A program made the position numbers and the translations under genes. Under the pieces are notes generated by a model. It made no database searches and was not told where the DNA came from. It saw only the letters and a list, made by a program, of their open reading frames with translations. A stretch of 64,000 nucleotides of DNA from Siderastrea radians (taxonomy: Eukaryota; Cnidaria; Anthozoa; Scleractinia; Rhizangiidae), in assembly GCA_964017195.1 (NCBI GenBank), contig OZ024897.1:36409036-36473035 (forward strand). Reading direction: 5' to 3'. Below, in pieces: positions 34,138 through 47,500 of this stretch. Numbering within the stretch: the first letter of the stretch is position 1; each line of letters starts with the position of its first letter.

Positions 34138-35044
34138 TCTTCCAAGGACGCGCACGATTATCTATGCACTCTCAATTGAATGTGCGAACTGGTTTCAAAA
34201 TACCAACTCGAAGATTGTGATGTACAGAAAGTACTTACAAACGTACATTGTTTGTTGAGAAAGAATTTCTAGCCCTGTCGTTTTTAGGGGAGTTGTATTG
34301 TGGGGGGCGGGGAACAAGGGTTATATGATTGCGATGGAGGCTAGGAAATGTCGGATGCCTGTAAGGCTGTAGAGAAATCAAGTTTTCCAGTCTGGAAATG
34401 GCCAAAGTAAAAATTCAAGAAAAAACCACAACTTTCAGTTTATCAAATCCTGCCAAACAAACAGTATCATACGATAGTACTGTGAAACAAATTTCATTTG
34501 AATGGTCACACAATGGAATTTCGTTCACAGGCTCAAAAGTTAGAACTACATGTCTCCATAATTGGCTCTGGGAGTGAAAGGGTTAAAGAGATGACATTCA
34601 CAAGTCGTGTAACGGGATGCATGACCAAGGGCATTGTCCTTAAAACAAGCCAAGTGTGAGTGGACTCAAGCCTTATTTATAGGTTTTTTTTTTAATTCCA
34701 AGCGATTTATTTCCCAACAATCTAAAGAGTGTACATTTATCTTTTTAGATGACAGGACTGCAATATACAGTATTCAGTAAGTGAATCAGAAAACTTTTGG
34801 CCGTTGAAGAGAAAATAACAGCCCTATACCTTATTGTGAAGATTATGTGACAAACATGCACGTACGCTCGCATGAAAACTAGTCCGAACGCCATACAATG
34901 CCGTGTTAACAGCATGTGCAAAATAGGGTCCTTGAGGTACTTTTTATCCGACCAGTGACGAAATATTACTTGTGTAAATAGTTTAACATGTTTGACAGTC
35001 CGTATGACGTTTTTGAACGAGTTTGGAGCCAAGTTTCCTGTAGT

Positions 35045-35190
35045 TGAAAGAACAAAAATTTGGATTTGTCAACTGAGTTGATAAAGAAAATTGGCCCCTG
35101 TAGAGAAATATAAAGCTAATACTAGCTTTTAATTTCTATGCGGTGGCCAATTCGCCTTATGAACTCAGTTGATAAGCCCAAATTTTTGTG
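35045..35190. repeat. Palindromic repeat
   Basis: AAAATTTGGATTTGTCAACT followed by GAGTTGATAA is inverted at the right as AACTCAGTTGATAAGCCCAAATTTT. A diverged relative of the left arm lies at 19865-19985 (TTTGGATTTATCAACTGAGT). Confidence 0.6.
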
Positions 35191-35575
35191 TTTCACTTCC
35201 CCACCGACGGAGCACCACAGTTTCTTTAGAAACTAATTCACTGAATGGTACAGTAATGAGCCTGGATTTAGTAACGAGTTGCCTGAGAAACGAACATGCA
35301 CACTGCGTTATTAAACTCTGTCCGCTTCGTGATAGTCCTGATTGGCAGACGTCAAAAGCTGCTGAAATGTTGAATCCGCCTCATCCTCTTTCTCGATTTC
35401 TGAGTCCTCGTCATAAAAATGCCAAATTCCGCATCTTGAAAACCTACTGCTATCCTCGCTTTAATGAAACGCAGACGGCATAAGCAGTTCTCTTAGACAT
35501 GTGTTCTTGGCGAAACCATTGAATGGTTATGACAAAATCTACTGGGCCATGGGACAAGTGCTCATGTGATCTCCT

Positions 35576-38500
35576 CTATTCTTGTAAGTCAATCACAAGG
35601 TCGTCATCGCCCTCGTATATGTTGCCATGGAAATTCGAAGATCCTGGGGAATCCTCGTTTTCACTAAAAAAAATATCAATAGCTATCAACGCCAGGTGAA
35701 AGGTTTTTTTAGGGGGGGAGGGGAGAGGAACTGGGTGGGGCAGTTTGACTAGAGTATATTCCCAAGTCCCAGAGTTTAATGTTAAATGTGACGGGAAGGT
35801 GCAAGGGGGGAGGGGGGAGGGGGAGGGGGCAGGTTGGTAGGGTTCAAAATGTGGCTAGCATCTTTTAGTACGGGAACAGTGAGTTCCTAGCAGGTTAGTT
35901 TGAGGGGTTCACCCTGGAGAACAACATTCTTCAGTCTTTTACGCTTTTAGCCCATGGGTTTTTGTTTGGGGGGGGGGGGAGGGACGCGTTTGGCCCATGA
36001 GTACTAATTGTTTAGGATATTAAATGTTGGCTTCATTTGTCTTCTACCTCTCGCGAGTACCCCATCCCTCTGGGTTCAAGTTCTCCACGGCATGGTGGTG
36101 TAGTTGTTAGCGCACTGGACTTGGTCCGGTCCCTGCCCACTGTCCTGTTTTCCCAGAGAAGAAAAACTTTACTCCATACTCTCTCCACCCAGGTGTATAA
36201 ATGGTTACCAGCGACATGCTGCTGGGGGTAACCCTACAACGGACTAGCATCCCATCTAGGGGGGGGGGGGTACAAATATTCTCAGTAGCTTCACTCTTCA
36301 GCATCCAGGTTAAGCTCTGGCCGTTGGGTTTCCTGTGACTCGTGAGCCACTTTACCTTACCTAAATTTGATTTGTAATACAGTAGTCCCAAGTTAATTCT
36401 TTGACCACATTTATCTGTATAGCCAACCAGCCTACCGTACCTTCCTAAGGTCATTTAGATACTGTTTACAAGTTCCTGGTCGTACCTGTCTCTGTCGTCA
36501 TCCTCCACATTGAACATTTCCTGTGGCAGTTCTTCAGTGGCCTGTGGCACATGAGAAGCTGGATGGTTACTTGACTCAGACAGTTGATGAAGCCGCTCCA
36601 ACTGTTCCTACGCATCAATAAAAAAGAGAACAGAAAAGATTAATAGCCCAATTTCGATATATTAAAGTGCACCTAACCCCAAAATATTTTTTTTCGCCAA
36701 AGTAACTCTTTGCACCTGTTCGAAAAGTATTGCACCTTTTTTATGAAACCCCTCTTAGTCTTGACTTTTTATAGGCTGTAAAAGTTACGAAATCTAGCCA
36801 TCATCTGTTACACGACCGAACTGGTGAGGGGCATGGGTATATTCCTGATTTGACATCACAAACTGATTTGCATCTTAAGTCTCTGTAAACATATATGCAA
36901 AGCAGTTCATGACATCAAATCAGGAATAGACCCATGACCCTTCTGACTCGGTCATGCGACAAGTGATGCTTAGGTTTTCGTAAGTTTCAAAGCCCGTAAA
37001 AAAGTCAAAAATTAGGCTATTCAAAAAGAGCAATGAGAAACAACTGGGCCTGGTTGTTCGAAAGCTGGTTAACGCTAACCCATGATTAAAATTTAACCAG
37101 TTTCCTTTTTCTCCTGTTAAAAGGAGTTTTCACAGCTAATTTTAAGTGGCTGATTGAAAGCAACCAAAGTCAAAACGTAGAGCAAAACAGATTCGCAGGA
37201 ATCCTCGTTGCTTGGCTGTAAGACTCAATTCAAAATTGACGCTAATCCTGGGTTAGTTTAATCCTACTTTAAACAACCAGGCCCAGGCTAAGCAAATTGT
37301 GAGAGGCACGACCATGTTAACAAGTAGTCTTGCTGTTTTAGTAGACAAAAACATTTAGAGATCAAATGACTAAAGGATTCTTAAAACATTTCAACAGAAA
37401 ACAAACAAAACAAAGCTAGACAAAAATAAAAAAGATGAGACATTTTGATGTATCCACCACCATGAACATATTCTTATTTATAATTATTTTATATCCACAT
37501 TCAGTTTTATCACAATGTTGTTCTATGCTTGATAATGATGTTACATACAACACTGAAAGATCGCATCATCTTAATTTTTGTTTTTCTATTGAAAAACATT
37601 TGTCTTAATAAAAAAAAAAGTACAGTCCAAGAACAGATTTCATGCAATAGTCTTGCAATATTCATCTTTTAGCACAACAGACCTCATTACATGTCTGCTG
37701 CCTGGGTACAGAAAGGCAAATTGTACTCTTCCAAGGATTTATTTTCAAAGCAATATACACTCTTGGGTTTATTTTCAAAGCAACATACACTCTTGGGTTT
37801 ATTTTCAAAGCATCTTATACTCTTGGGTTTATTTTCGAAGCAACTTATACTGTTGGTTTTATTTTCTTTATTTCTTACATGATCCACCATTGATGTGTGA
37901 TCCCTAGGTGGGTCTGGAACAGGTTTGGAGCTTGTGTGAGGTTGTTTGGGAGATGATGCCACTGCTGGAAACAAGAAAAACAAAAATATTAACAGACTGT
38001 TGCAGTGAAATGATGATCAGGCCACAGGTTACAATGCAATGCGCACAAGCTGGGGTGCAACCATGATTACAAGGTAACTCGCAGGAAACCAACTCTGGTT
38101 TATCTGTGACTTGTAGGTTTCCTGGCAACTTTGGCCTCATGCAGATTGGTACAAAATTGTCACACTTCAGAATGCTGCACTATAGAACATTATCTGAGTG
38201 GGGGAGGGCTTTTACAGCACCCCTTTCATAACCCCTCCTCCACTCCTTACAATGTTAAGAATGGCTATGAAGGAGGAATGCCACATAGATATGGGTTTAT
38301 GGTTGGAGCCTGAAGAATGAGTCTCTGGTTCATTCCTCTTGATAACTGATAATTAAAAGTAATCTAAAAGACACCTTCAAATGTATCGACTTGATCAGCA
38401 TAACTACAGTCAAGTCTAACATCACTTCCTTAGAAACCTTTTTTTTAATTTTAGGGTTATTGATTATTTTTGCATCATAATACAATAAATGGCTTTAGGG

Positions 38501-41150
38501 GGAGCGGAGACGATGCAGTGGTGAGAGCACTCCCCTTCCACCAACGTGGCCCGGGTTCGATTCCCGGTCCCGGTGTCATATGTGGGTTGAGTTTGTTGGC
38601 TCTCATCCTTGTTCCAAGGGTTTTTCTCCAGATTCGCCGGTTTTCCTCCCTTCATAAATACCAGCATTTCCAAATTCCAATTCCACCTGCTTGTAAAGTG
38701 CATTTGATTATATTCATATAGAAAATGCGTTACATAAGTTCTAAATTATTATGATTCTATTATTATTACTATACAAACCTTGTTTTGAGATGCGAATGAC
38801 AGTCCTGTGAGCACTGCAGTAACCTGACTTGGATCTTTTGCTGATTCTTTCCTGACACTGATTACCCTGAACCACAATTCACTGAATTCAGTTTTATAAT
38901 AATCACAAAATACACACCCAGTTGATAAAACATTGTCGCATAAAAATCATAAAACATCAATGATACAACCCAATGGTTTCCTTGGAACCAGGAAACTTGC
39001 CTCTATATTCTGATTCATTACACTATTACAAAAACTAAATGGGAATGAAAATATCTTGATTATCAATAAACAGATCTGAGTACCAAGCATGCCAGTGCTG
39101 TCTCCCAGAATTGCATTGTGTCACATCATTTTGCACAGATGTTCACTCAATGTTTTTGTAAACAATGTTCAGGGGGTCAAACAAGCTACAGTGCCACAGA
39201 GTCACAGGGTCACAGCCACAGGGTCAGGGATTGGCCCCATAGGTTTGATTCCCAGATTCAAGATCACAAGTGGGTGGAATTTGTTGTTGCTTCTCCTCTT
39301 GGACAGAAGGCTTTTTCCCTCTCCTTAAAAACTGAGAGTCGCATCCGTCAATGTTACGACCAACTATGGAGGAAGAATGCTATGTGGTTGTGGGTATGTT
39401 ATTGGAGCTGGCAAGTTGTTTGATCACTGGATATTCCCCTTCAACTTGGTTAATTTATCAACTCTTAAGTTGATGTGAAACTGCAACCAAGTCATACATC
39501 GTTTCTGCAAACCTGCTTGCATGAAAGCTTCCAATGGGTGATATGTTTTTCACATGTACAGTATTGTGCAAATTAAAGTAATGCAAACGAAATTCGACGA
39601 ATTACGGTCTTTCTTATCACGAAATTTCGTGCGAACTTTCGCGCGATCTTTTGCAAAGGTCGTCCACAAAACGAAATTTCGTGGAAATATCGTGCGATAT
39701 TTCGAAAGGTCAAACAAAAAATCGCTCTTGTGAAAATTCGCGGCAATAAAAAGAAACACGTCCATGTCCAAATGCCCGCTTCCAGTCTTAATCAGACTTG
39801 AAAATATTTTCTACGAAAAAACGTTAAACTTAAACTTAAAACAACAAAACTACAGGAGGGTAGCTGCTAAGTGCCACGAAATTTCGCTCGAAATATCACA
39901 GCGTGCAGCGAAATATCGTCGTCACACAAACAATAGGTCTCCCGAAATATTGTCGAAAAATCGCTCCAAACGAAAGGTCACTAATTTACGCCGAATATTC
40001 GCTAAATTCGTCGAATTTTGTTTGCATTACTTCTGCACAATACTGTAAGAATTTATTTTGATTTATGACAAAAGTTAAAGGGGCAGTATGCTGGCTGATA
40101 CACTGTGTCTTCTGCTCTATGATATTCAAATAGTGAAAAGTTATACAAGAAAGGAAATAATTATACACTTGAGAGACAAAATGATGCCCGAAAAACTCAA
40201 AGTTCAGAATTGCAATTTACTTCAGTGTTCTGTTTTTCTCTTTAGAAACTTTTTATTCAGTTTAGTCACATGCATATAATTGGTGACATTTTGCAATATA
40301 AAAAGGGAATTTTGGAAGAAATTAATTTTGAAGTTAATTTTAGGCGAATACAAATTCCTTCAAGGGTATTGCTTGGTTAGATTTACAATTTGTGTGAGGT
40401 TACAGTTTCTCCTTTGCAATCCCTTCCAAATTTTGTCCACAGAGGTTATAAGGCTACACGTAAATAACCCAAACAAAATTGCCAAATGGCAAACAACACC
40501 AACATGGATGGGGTGCAGGCAGATGAGGACAAGAGTTTGTGGACAGAAAAAAAGCTTTAGAAAAGAAAGTATTTGTTTTATCTAAAAGCCGTGCTTTACA
40601 ATGCATAATAATTAAATGAGGTTAAATGTATTTACATTTAACCAAGTTAACCTACAACGAGCATGTGGTTATCAAGCGGTGGTGGTCAGCGGTGGCTCAG
40701 GTGCAGTCAGGCTCAGTTTGCATAGTTTACTGCAATGGCAGGCTGTTACTGCTTGCTCGTTTTGTCTAGGTATTTTGCAGCGTTTCTGCTTGTTTTTCTA
40801 CCCCGGCCCTCCCTCCCTCTTATTTGTTTTATTTACTTCTTTTGTTTTTCTCTCCACTGACTAAGTCAGTGTGACGGGTGCCGGGGCATGTGGGGCTCAT
40901 GGCTGGGGTCCGGGGATTTGCCAGTAATGGCGTAGTCTATCTGGGGGCCGGCTGACCACAGTGGAGGCCCCTGGATATCCCAGGCACCCAACCGCCATTA
41001 TGCGAGGCAGTAGGTTAATTTACAGTAATATAGGTATATGTATATGTTTAAAAACAAAGAGTAGATCACACACTAGTCAAATATACAGGAAATAAAATTT
41101 TCATTTATCTTGCTTGTGCAGATAGTATATGCAACCTGATCTTAATCTTA

Positions 41151-41212
<62 letters not shown>

Positions 41213-44200
41213 GGAAGCCTCCTTTAGTCTGGGAGGAAGAGAATTCCAGACTTTAACACCGGAAAAAACAAAGCTATCCCTCTAATAGTTCGTTCTGGTT
41301 TGTGGCAGTTGTGAAGAGACCTGGCTTCTGCAGTGAATGTGTGAAATGTAATTCACATGTTGCATGTCAGATATAATTCTTTGGCCACTACACTACTGTC
41401 ACATGGGAGAGCAAAGTAAAAAAATACAGACTGCACATTGTTACTTACATTGTTCACATATTTACACTGAATACTTTTCTTGTTGGACGCAGCTGTTGGT
41501 TCACCACCCTGGCAACAAGGTATAACCTTAAGCATTACAATACATCTATTCCTTAAGATTCAAGGCTGTTTCAAGTAATGTGGTTCTACCATTTACAATT
41601 GAGAATGAAATGTGGAGCTACTGTTTATTATGCTATGCAGTGTGCTCCTAACTTTTGTGTCTGTGGGTGAAATCCTTAATGGTCACCACTCAAATGACAG
41701 CTATTGAGCAGTACTTTCCTGTGGTTCTGTTTATTATGCTGTACAAGGTTATTTTAGATTGTGTTTGAGGATGAAATCCTAAAATATGACAATACTTTCC
41801 TATGTTGCTGTTTACTATGCTGTACAAGGTGATTCTAACTTTTGAGGCTATGGATAAAATCCTAAAGTGTGACCATTCAAATGAAACCTACTGAGCGGTA
41901 CTTTCCTGTGGTACTGTTTATTATGCTGTACAAGCTGGTTCTCTCTTTTGAGTCTGTGAATGAAATCGTAAAGAGTGACCATTCAAATGAAAGCTACTAA
42001 GCAGCACTTTCCTGTGGTGCTGTTTATTATGCTGCACAAGGCAGTTCTAACTTTTCAGGCTATGGATGAAATCCTAGAGAGTGACCATTCAAGTGAAAGC
42101 TTCTGAGCAGTACTTTCCCGTGGTGCTGTCTATTATGCTGTATAAGGTGGTTCTATCTTTTGAGTCTGTGAATGAAATCCTAAAGAGTGACCATCCAAAT
42201 GACAGCTACTGAGCAGTACTTCTCAGTGGTATTCTTTATTATCCTGTACAAAGTGGTTCAAAGTTTTGAGTCTGTGGATGAAATCCTTACATGTGAAATG
42301 AAAGCTGTTTAGCAGTATTTTTCTGTGGTGCTGCTCCTTCTAACTTTTGAGTTCAGGAAGTGACAGCTTTTAAATAAAAAGCTGCACTTAACTGTTATCA
42401 GCTACTGTTCCTGCACAAATGTTGGAAAATTTGTCAAAATTCTATGTTGGCACCCTGGTAGGTGCAGAATTCAGCATACTCACAGCACTGCTTGTTCCAT
42501 CTGATGAAGGGTATGGGAATACACCCACACTTTCTGCTGGAATTCCATGGTTTACAGCTGGAGTTTTCTTTGGACGACTGTTAAGAGAGGAACCAAAGAT
42601 TCCTAAATGTCTCAAGCAGCATTTTTCATGTTACTTTTAATTAATACTTCAAAGTACACTACATTTCCATCCTGCATCCAGCCCACACCCCACCCTCCAG
42701 AGTACAGTAACTAAAAAACAAAAGTAAGCCCTCTCCTTTTATTAACCAGCATGCATGCTCTCCTCGCTGTTCTACATTATGATTTGTATAGGGCTAGTAG
42801 GGAGAATTTGCTTAAACACTAACTAAAGACATTTCGTCTTTGGTGATCATTTCCTTTATTCTCTGTGACTTGTACGTTTGAACATGCAGTGATAATGTAA
42901 GGAGAAATTAGATACTGGTCACTAATAATTGGGCCAATATGCCCCCATACAAATGGCCTTACATTTATAGTTGATCCACGTCACGCGTGAACGGAAACTC
43001 TAAAATTCAAAACAACGTGACTCGTCACGTTCTCCATATTTGGGCATTCGCCTTGTGTTTTCTGAGATTCAGAGAGGGATTTCAAAAATCGAAAGGAGAT
43101 TCCAAAACTGTCACAGATTTTTCAAAATGTTCAGACCTGGTTATGTTAATGCCTAAGGTGGGAATACCAGGCCATGTAGGGCTCTCCACAAGGAAACGAG
43201 AAGAGGAATAACTGATCATTATTTGATGGGAGAGATACCGACAGCGATTTCCACAGCAGCTCATGCAACTCCTGGCGCTGTTTATTGTATCATTCGACAT
43301 CATAAAACATCCAGTACATGTGAGGCGTTCAGTCAAGGGGGACGAAGTTATCCTTCGTAACTTTCAGACAACGTTCTAGAATCTACTGAATTGTTCAAAC
43401 TAGCGAAACCTAGAATATATGGATGGGAAAATCGCGAAAGATTGTTGAGCAATAGGTTATGCAATAGACGAAGCACAGGTCACCAAAGCGTAATATGAGA
43501 GTTTGTATGGAACTGAAATTCAATTGAAAATAATCGGCAGTTTTCTGTGGAAAATACCTAAAAATCAAAATATAGTTTGCAAAATCTTTCCTGTTGTGTG
43601 TTTGCTGTGTCTTTACCGCTTTTCCAAACTTCTGGAGGCTGTTTTGGGCGATATTCTGTTTAACGGCCAATGCGGCGTCTTGTCACGTACTGGCTTTACT
43701 TTGACATGATGATGCATCGACCGTTAAACAGAAAATTGCCCCAAATGGCCTCCAGAAGCTCGGAAAAGTGGCAAAAACACAGCAAACACAGAACAGGTAA
43801 TGGTCTTCAAGCTCTATTTCGCTTTTTAGGTATTTTGCATGGAAAACTGCCCATTTACATAATTATTTTTTGGATCGAATTTCAGCTCCATACAAACAAC
43901 TCTCATATTACGCTTTGGTTAACTGTGGACAAAGCGTTGGCCTTGTCTTTAATCAACCTCGCAACTAGGAAAAAACTGTTATCAGTAATTGCTTGACACG
44001 GCACATACATGTATCTTGGTTTTCGTCCACTTCCTTTGGAGCTACCGTTCTTACACAAGCATTCAGCTCCAAGGTTTGTTCTCATTTGGATGAAACAGGA
44101 ATCCCGCATCAGCAAAACAATTGACATATAAATTTCACTTACTTCTACATCTAAAATGTTTTTGAACCACTGATGAGAAGCGAACCCAGAAAATAATGCG

Positions 44201-44486
44201 GTCTCTCGATAAAACAAAGACTTGTCATGTCACAACCCTTTGCTTCTACAAAGAAAGAATCCATTTTTGCAAATTTCAATGAGATCTTCAACATTTCTTT
44301 TGTGATCTCTGTTACATCATTGAAAGTAGCTTGTTCATTTGAAGACTCGGATCACGTGTTCAGGTTTCCGTTCACGCGTGATGTGGATCAACTGTAAGCC
44401 CCCTAAGGGGCTAATGAAGAAACTACTGCTGAAAACAGTCACGTGTTTCATTTTACCCACAGCTTTAATCAAAAAATGATCAGGTA

Positions 44487-44517
<31 letters not shown>

Positions 44518-47500
44518 GTAACAATCATAATTATAACATCTATTATCTACACAGTTTATCAAAGTTCATACAGAAAGAAGCAAAATGAAATTAACGCACC
44601 TGTTAGTTGGTTGAGAATTTTCTCCAATAAGAACCTAAAACAAAGGTAAGACTCAGAAAAAGTATCTTTCTCAAGTTTATTTAACAATATTTAACAAAAT
44701 TTACCAAATTAACCAAATATGCCAGATATTTAAAGTTATTCCATGAGTGCATGTTCGATAGCAGAAGATAAATAACCAACAAGGCATGTAACGCCAAGCT
44801 GGTTATAATCTCCTCAAGTACACCAAGCATGATCGCGAGTTGAATAATAATTATTCCACTCACGATCATAAAACAATTATTGTTTTATTACATTGTCTCC
44901 ATTAGTAATTATTGGCAGATATTTTTGCCACACTTTTGGACAAAATTTTGTTTGCTGGCAATAAATTTTGAACGTCAGAGCACTTGACATGCCATCCAGT
45001 TTCCTTATAAGGCAAAAAGGTGAATTATTCACAGATAACCTTTCTGCAGTGAAACAGAGAGAAACAACCCTGGCGATAACTTAAACCAGAGACAGCATCC
45101 CCTGAAAAGATTCAAGGATTGAAGCCCACAAATTCCATGAGCTCTAAGCCTGCAGGGCTTTACTCTGACAGCTTACTAGAAGATTACATGCCTTTGGTGC
45201 TTCATTATCACTGACTCCTGATGAAGAGGCTGTGCCATCATCCTCTAAAGGCAATGAACAAGACAATACATGAAAATCACAAACCCCTTTCACTTTCAAG
45301 AGAACCCAAGTTAAACTGGGAAAATTTCACATTCTTGTTGTAAAATATTAAGAAGAAAACAGCACCACAGGAAAGAACTACACAATTGGTCAGCATTACC
45401 TTGAACATAATATGTATAAGATGGTGCTAAATAATTCCTGGCACCACAGAAAAGTACCATTCCACAGTTTTCATTGTCACACTTCAAGATTTTAACTTCA
45501 GTTTCAAAAGTTAAAACCACCTTATACAGAATGAAAAACAGCACCGCAAGAAGGTACTGTTTAAACAAGAGGTTGAGGTGTAAAAACAAAATTCCCTTCC
45601 CCATTTCAGGCCTAAGTTGCACTCTTGGCAAAGATGGTTAGACCACTTAAGGAGATGTATGTATTACAAACGGGCTAAATAAAGATAATTCCACCTTATT
45701 TATATCTATAGCCTGCAATGCAGGCATATTTTGGGGGGAGCGAACGCTATAGCCACCATCTTGAATTTTAAAAGAAAAGGGAGACTGGGGAGAATAGAAA
45801 GAGCAACCAAGGGGGAGGGGAGGAGGGGATTAGACTGAAAGGAAATCCAACATGGCAGCTACGATAACCGAGATTTTTTGCACTCGTGCGTCCCCAAAGA
45901 AAAACCCTTCATTGCAGGCTATTATATCTATTGCCTCTTCCAATGCTGATGAAACATTTGTTCTAGCATATTTGGCAAGAAATATGCATGTAATGCTAGA
46001 TCTTGATACTTAAAGCAGTTTGAAATTGCTGCCATCTTGTAACATATGTTTGATTACTTGCTCTGTTTTTCAAACCTGGTGCCAGTGAGCCCAGGTTCTA
46101 GCTTCATAACTTTTCTTGCACGTGCTTTGTAATTACCATACAGGCTTTGAACACAAATTTGTATCTGTTTTGAATTTACGGTAGTTCAGTTTTTAGCTTT
46201 TTTGTACTAGGTTCAACCTTCTTGTACTTGTTTTGTTGACAATGAGGAAAAGTCTTCACAAACCAAATATGAATTTTGAGTTCTTTAAGCGAGTGGGACT
46301 CCAGTAAGACGACAGATATCGAAGATCAGCTACTGAGGTTGATTGATAACTGAGCTGTCAGTGGCCAGGCCAAGGTTCTTTTATAGCAGAACTCCGTGTT
46401 CAATGGCTTTGATTTGAAAGGACGCTTTTGTAGCCAGATCAGTGGATGTTTTTGTACCAAGTTCTGGTTATTTCCATTAAAACCTTCTTGTTATGACTGG
46501 CCAGATGTGTGATGACTTTCAATTGGTTATGTTATTAGCAACACTGAAACCACTTTATTTACTACTCAAAAACAAACTTGATGCCTTACCTGATGAAGAA
46601 TGGTCCACACTCTCATACTGAAGAAGTCTGTCCAGCAGAAAACTAGAAGAAAGATACCACTAAAGTGTCAACACTTACTTAGATGAAGTGTTACTTGTGC
46701 CAGTCACATACCAAGCACACACACACATAAAGAAATTCTGTACAATGAAAATTCATTATCAATACATATGAAAACAAACATTTAATAGTAAGAACCTACT
46801 GTAGCCTGCTGGGGAGGGGAGGGATTTGATACAAGGGAATATTGCAAAACTATGAAGATGAAAGCTGTTTTATGTTCCATGATCATAGAATACTACATGT
46901 TTAGCAACCTCTTAAATTACCACCATATAAGGCGGCGAGCAGCGGAGCAAGAGATGAAAGGACAGGGTTGGAGCTGGGGACAGTAATTTGTTCAGATCTT
47001 GGTAAAAGACAGGCACTGATGATGTCCTTTGGTGGTTGCCTTCTGCGCACACATTCAGGAATAAAAAGGGTTGAATGTACCATATTGCATACTGTAGATC
47101 TTGAAAGCATAGTTAATTCCCAAACTGTCATAAGTAGAATCTCACCTACAGTACATATACGTGTAGCTTTGAAAAATGGAAATTCCTTTTCATAATTGTC
47201 TCTTCTACACACAATCTCCACCAAAATACTGTAGTTGGCAGTATAGAATTTTCAGACGTGAAATTGTCCACAACATCATGTAACTACATGTACCTTTTAT
47301 CCCTAGAAACCCGAAGAAGTTTCTTTTGAACTCTTCTCAGCTCTTCTTGGAAATACTCTTGTTCCTAATGTAGGCAAACAGTGCTACTTAAGTGAGAAGT
47401 ACTGCTAGAGATATAAGCAAAACTTATTTTCCCTTTAAAGGGCTATGGAAAGGATGACAAAGATGATAAATTTATCACTGTATGACTGGGTTCAACATGC

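Noticed and set aside
37735..37866. CRISPR-like regular repeat
   Set aside because: The units are directly adjacent with no spacers, and the DNA is eukaryotic.
38515..38570. tRNA gene suggested by clear A and B boxes
   Set aside because: The flanks do not close an acceptor stem and a SINE body follows, so it is a SINE head.
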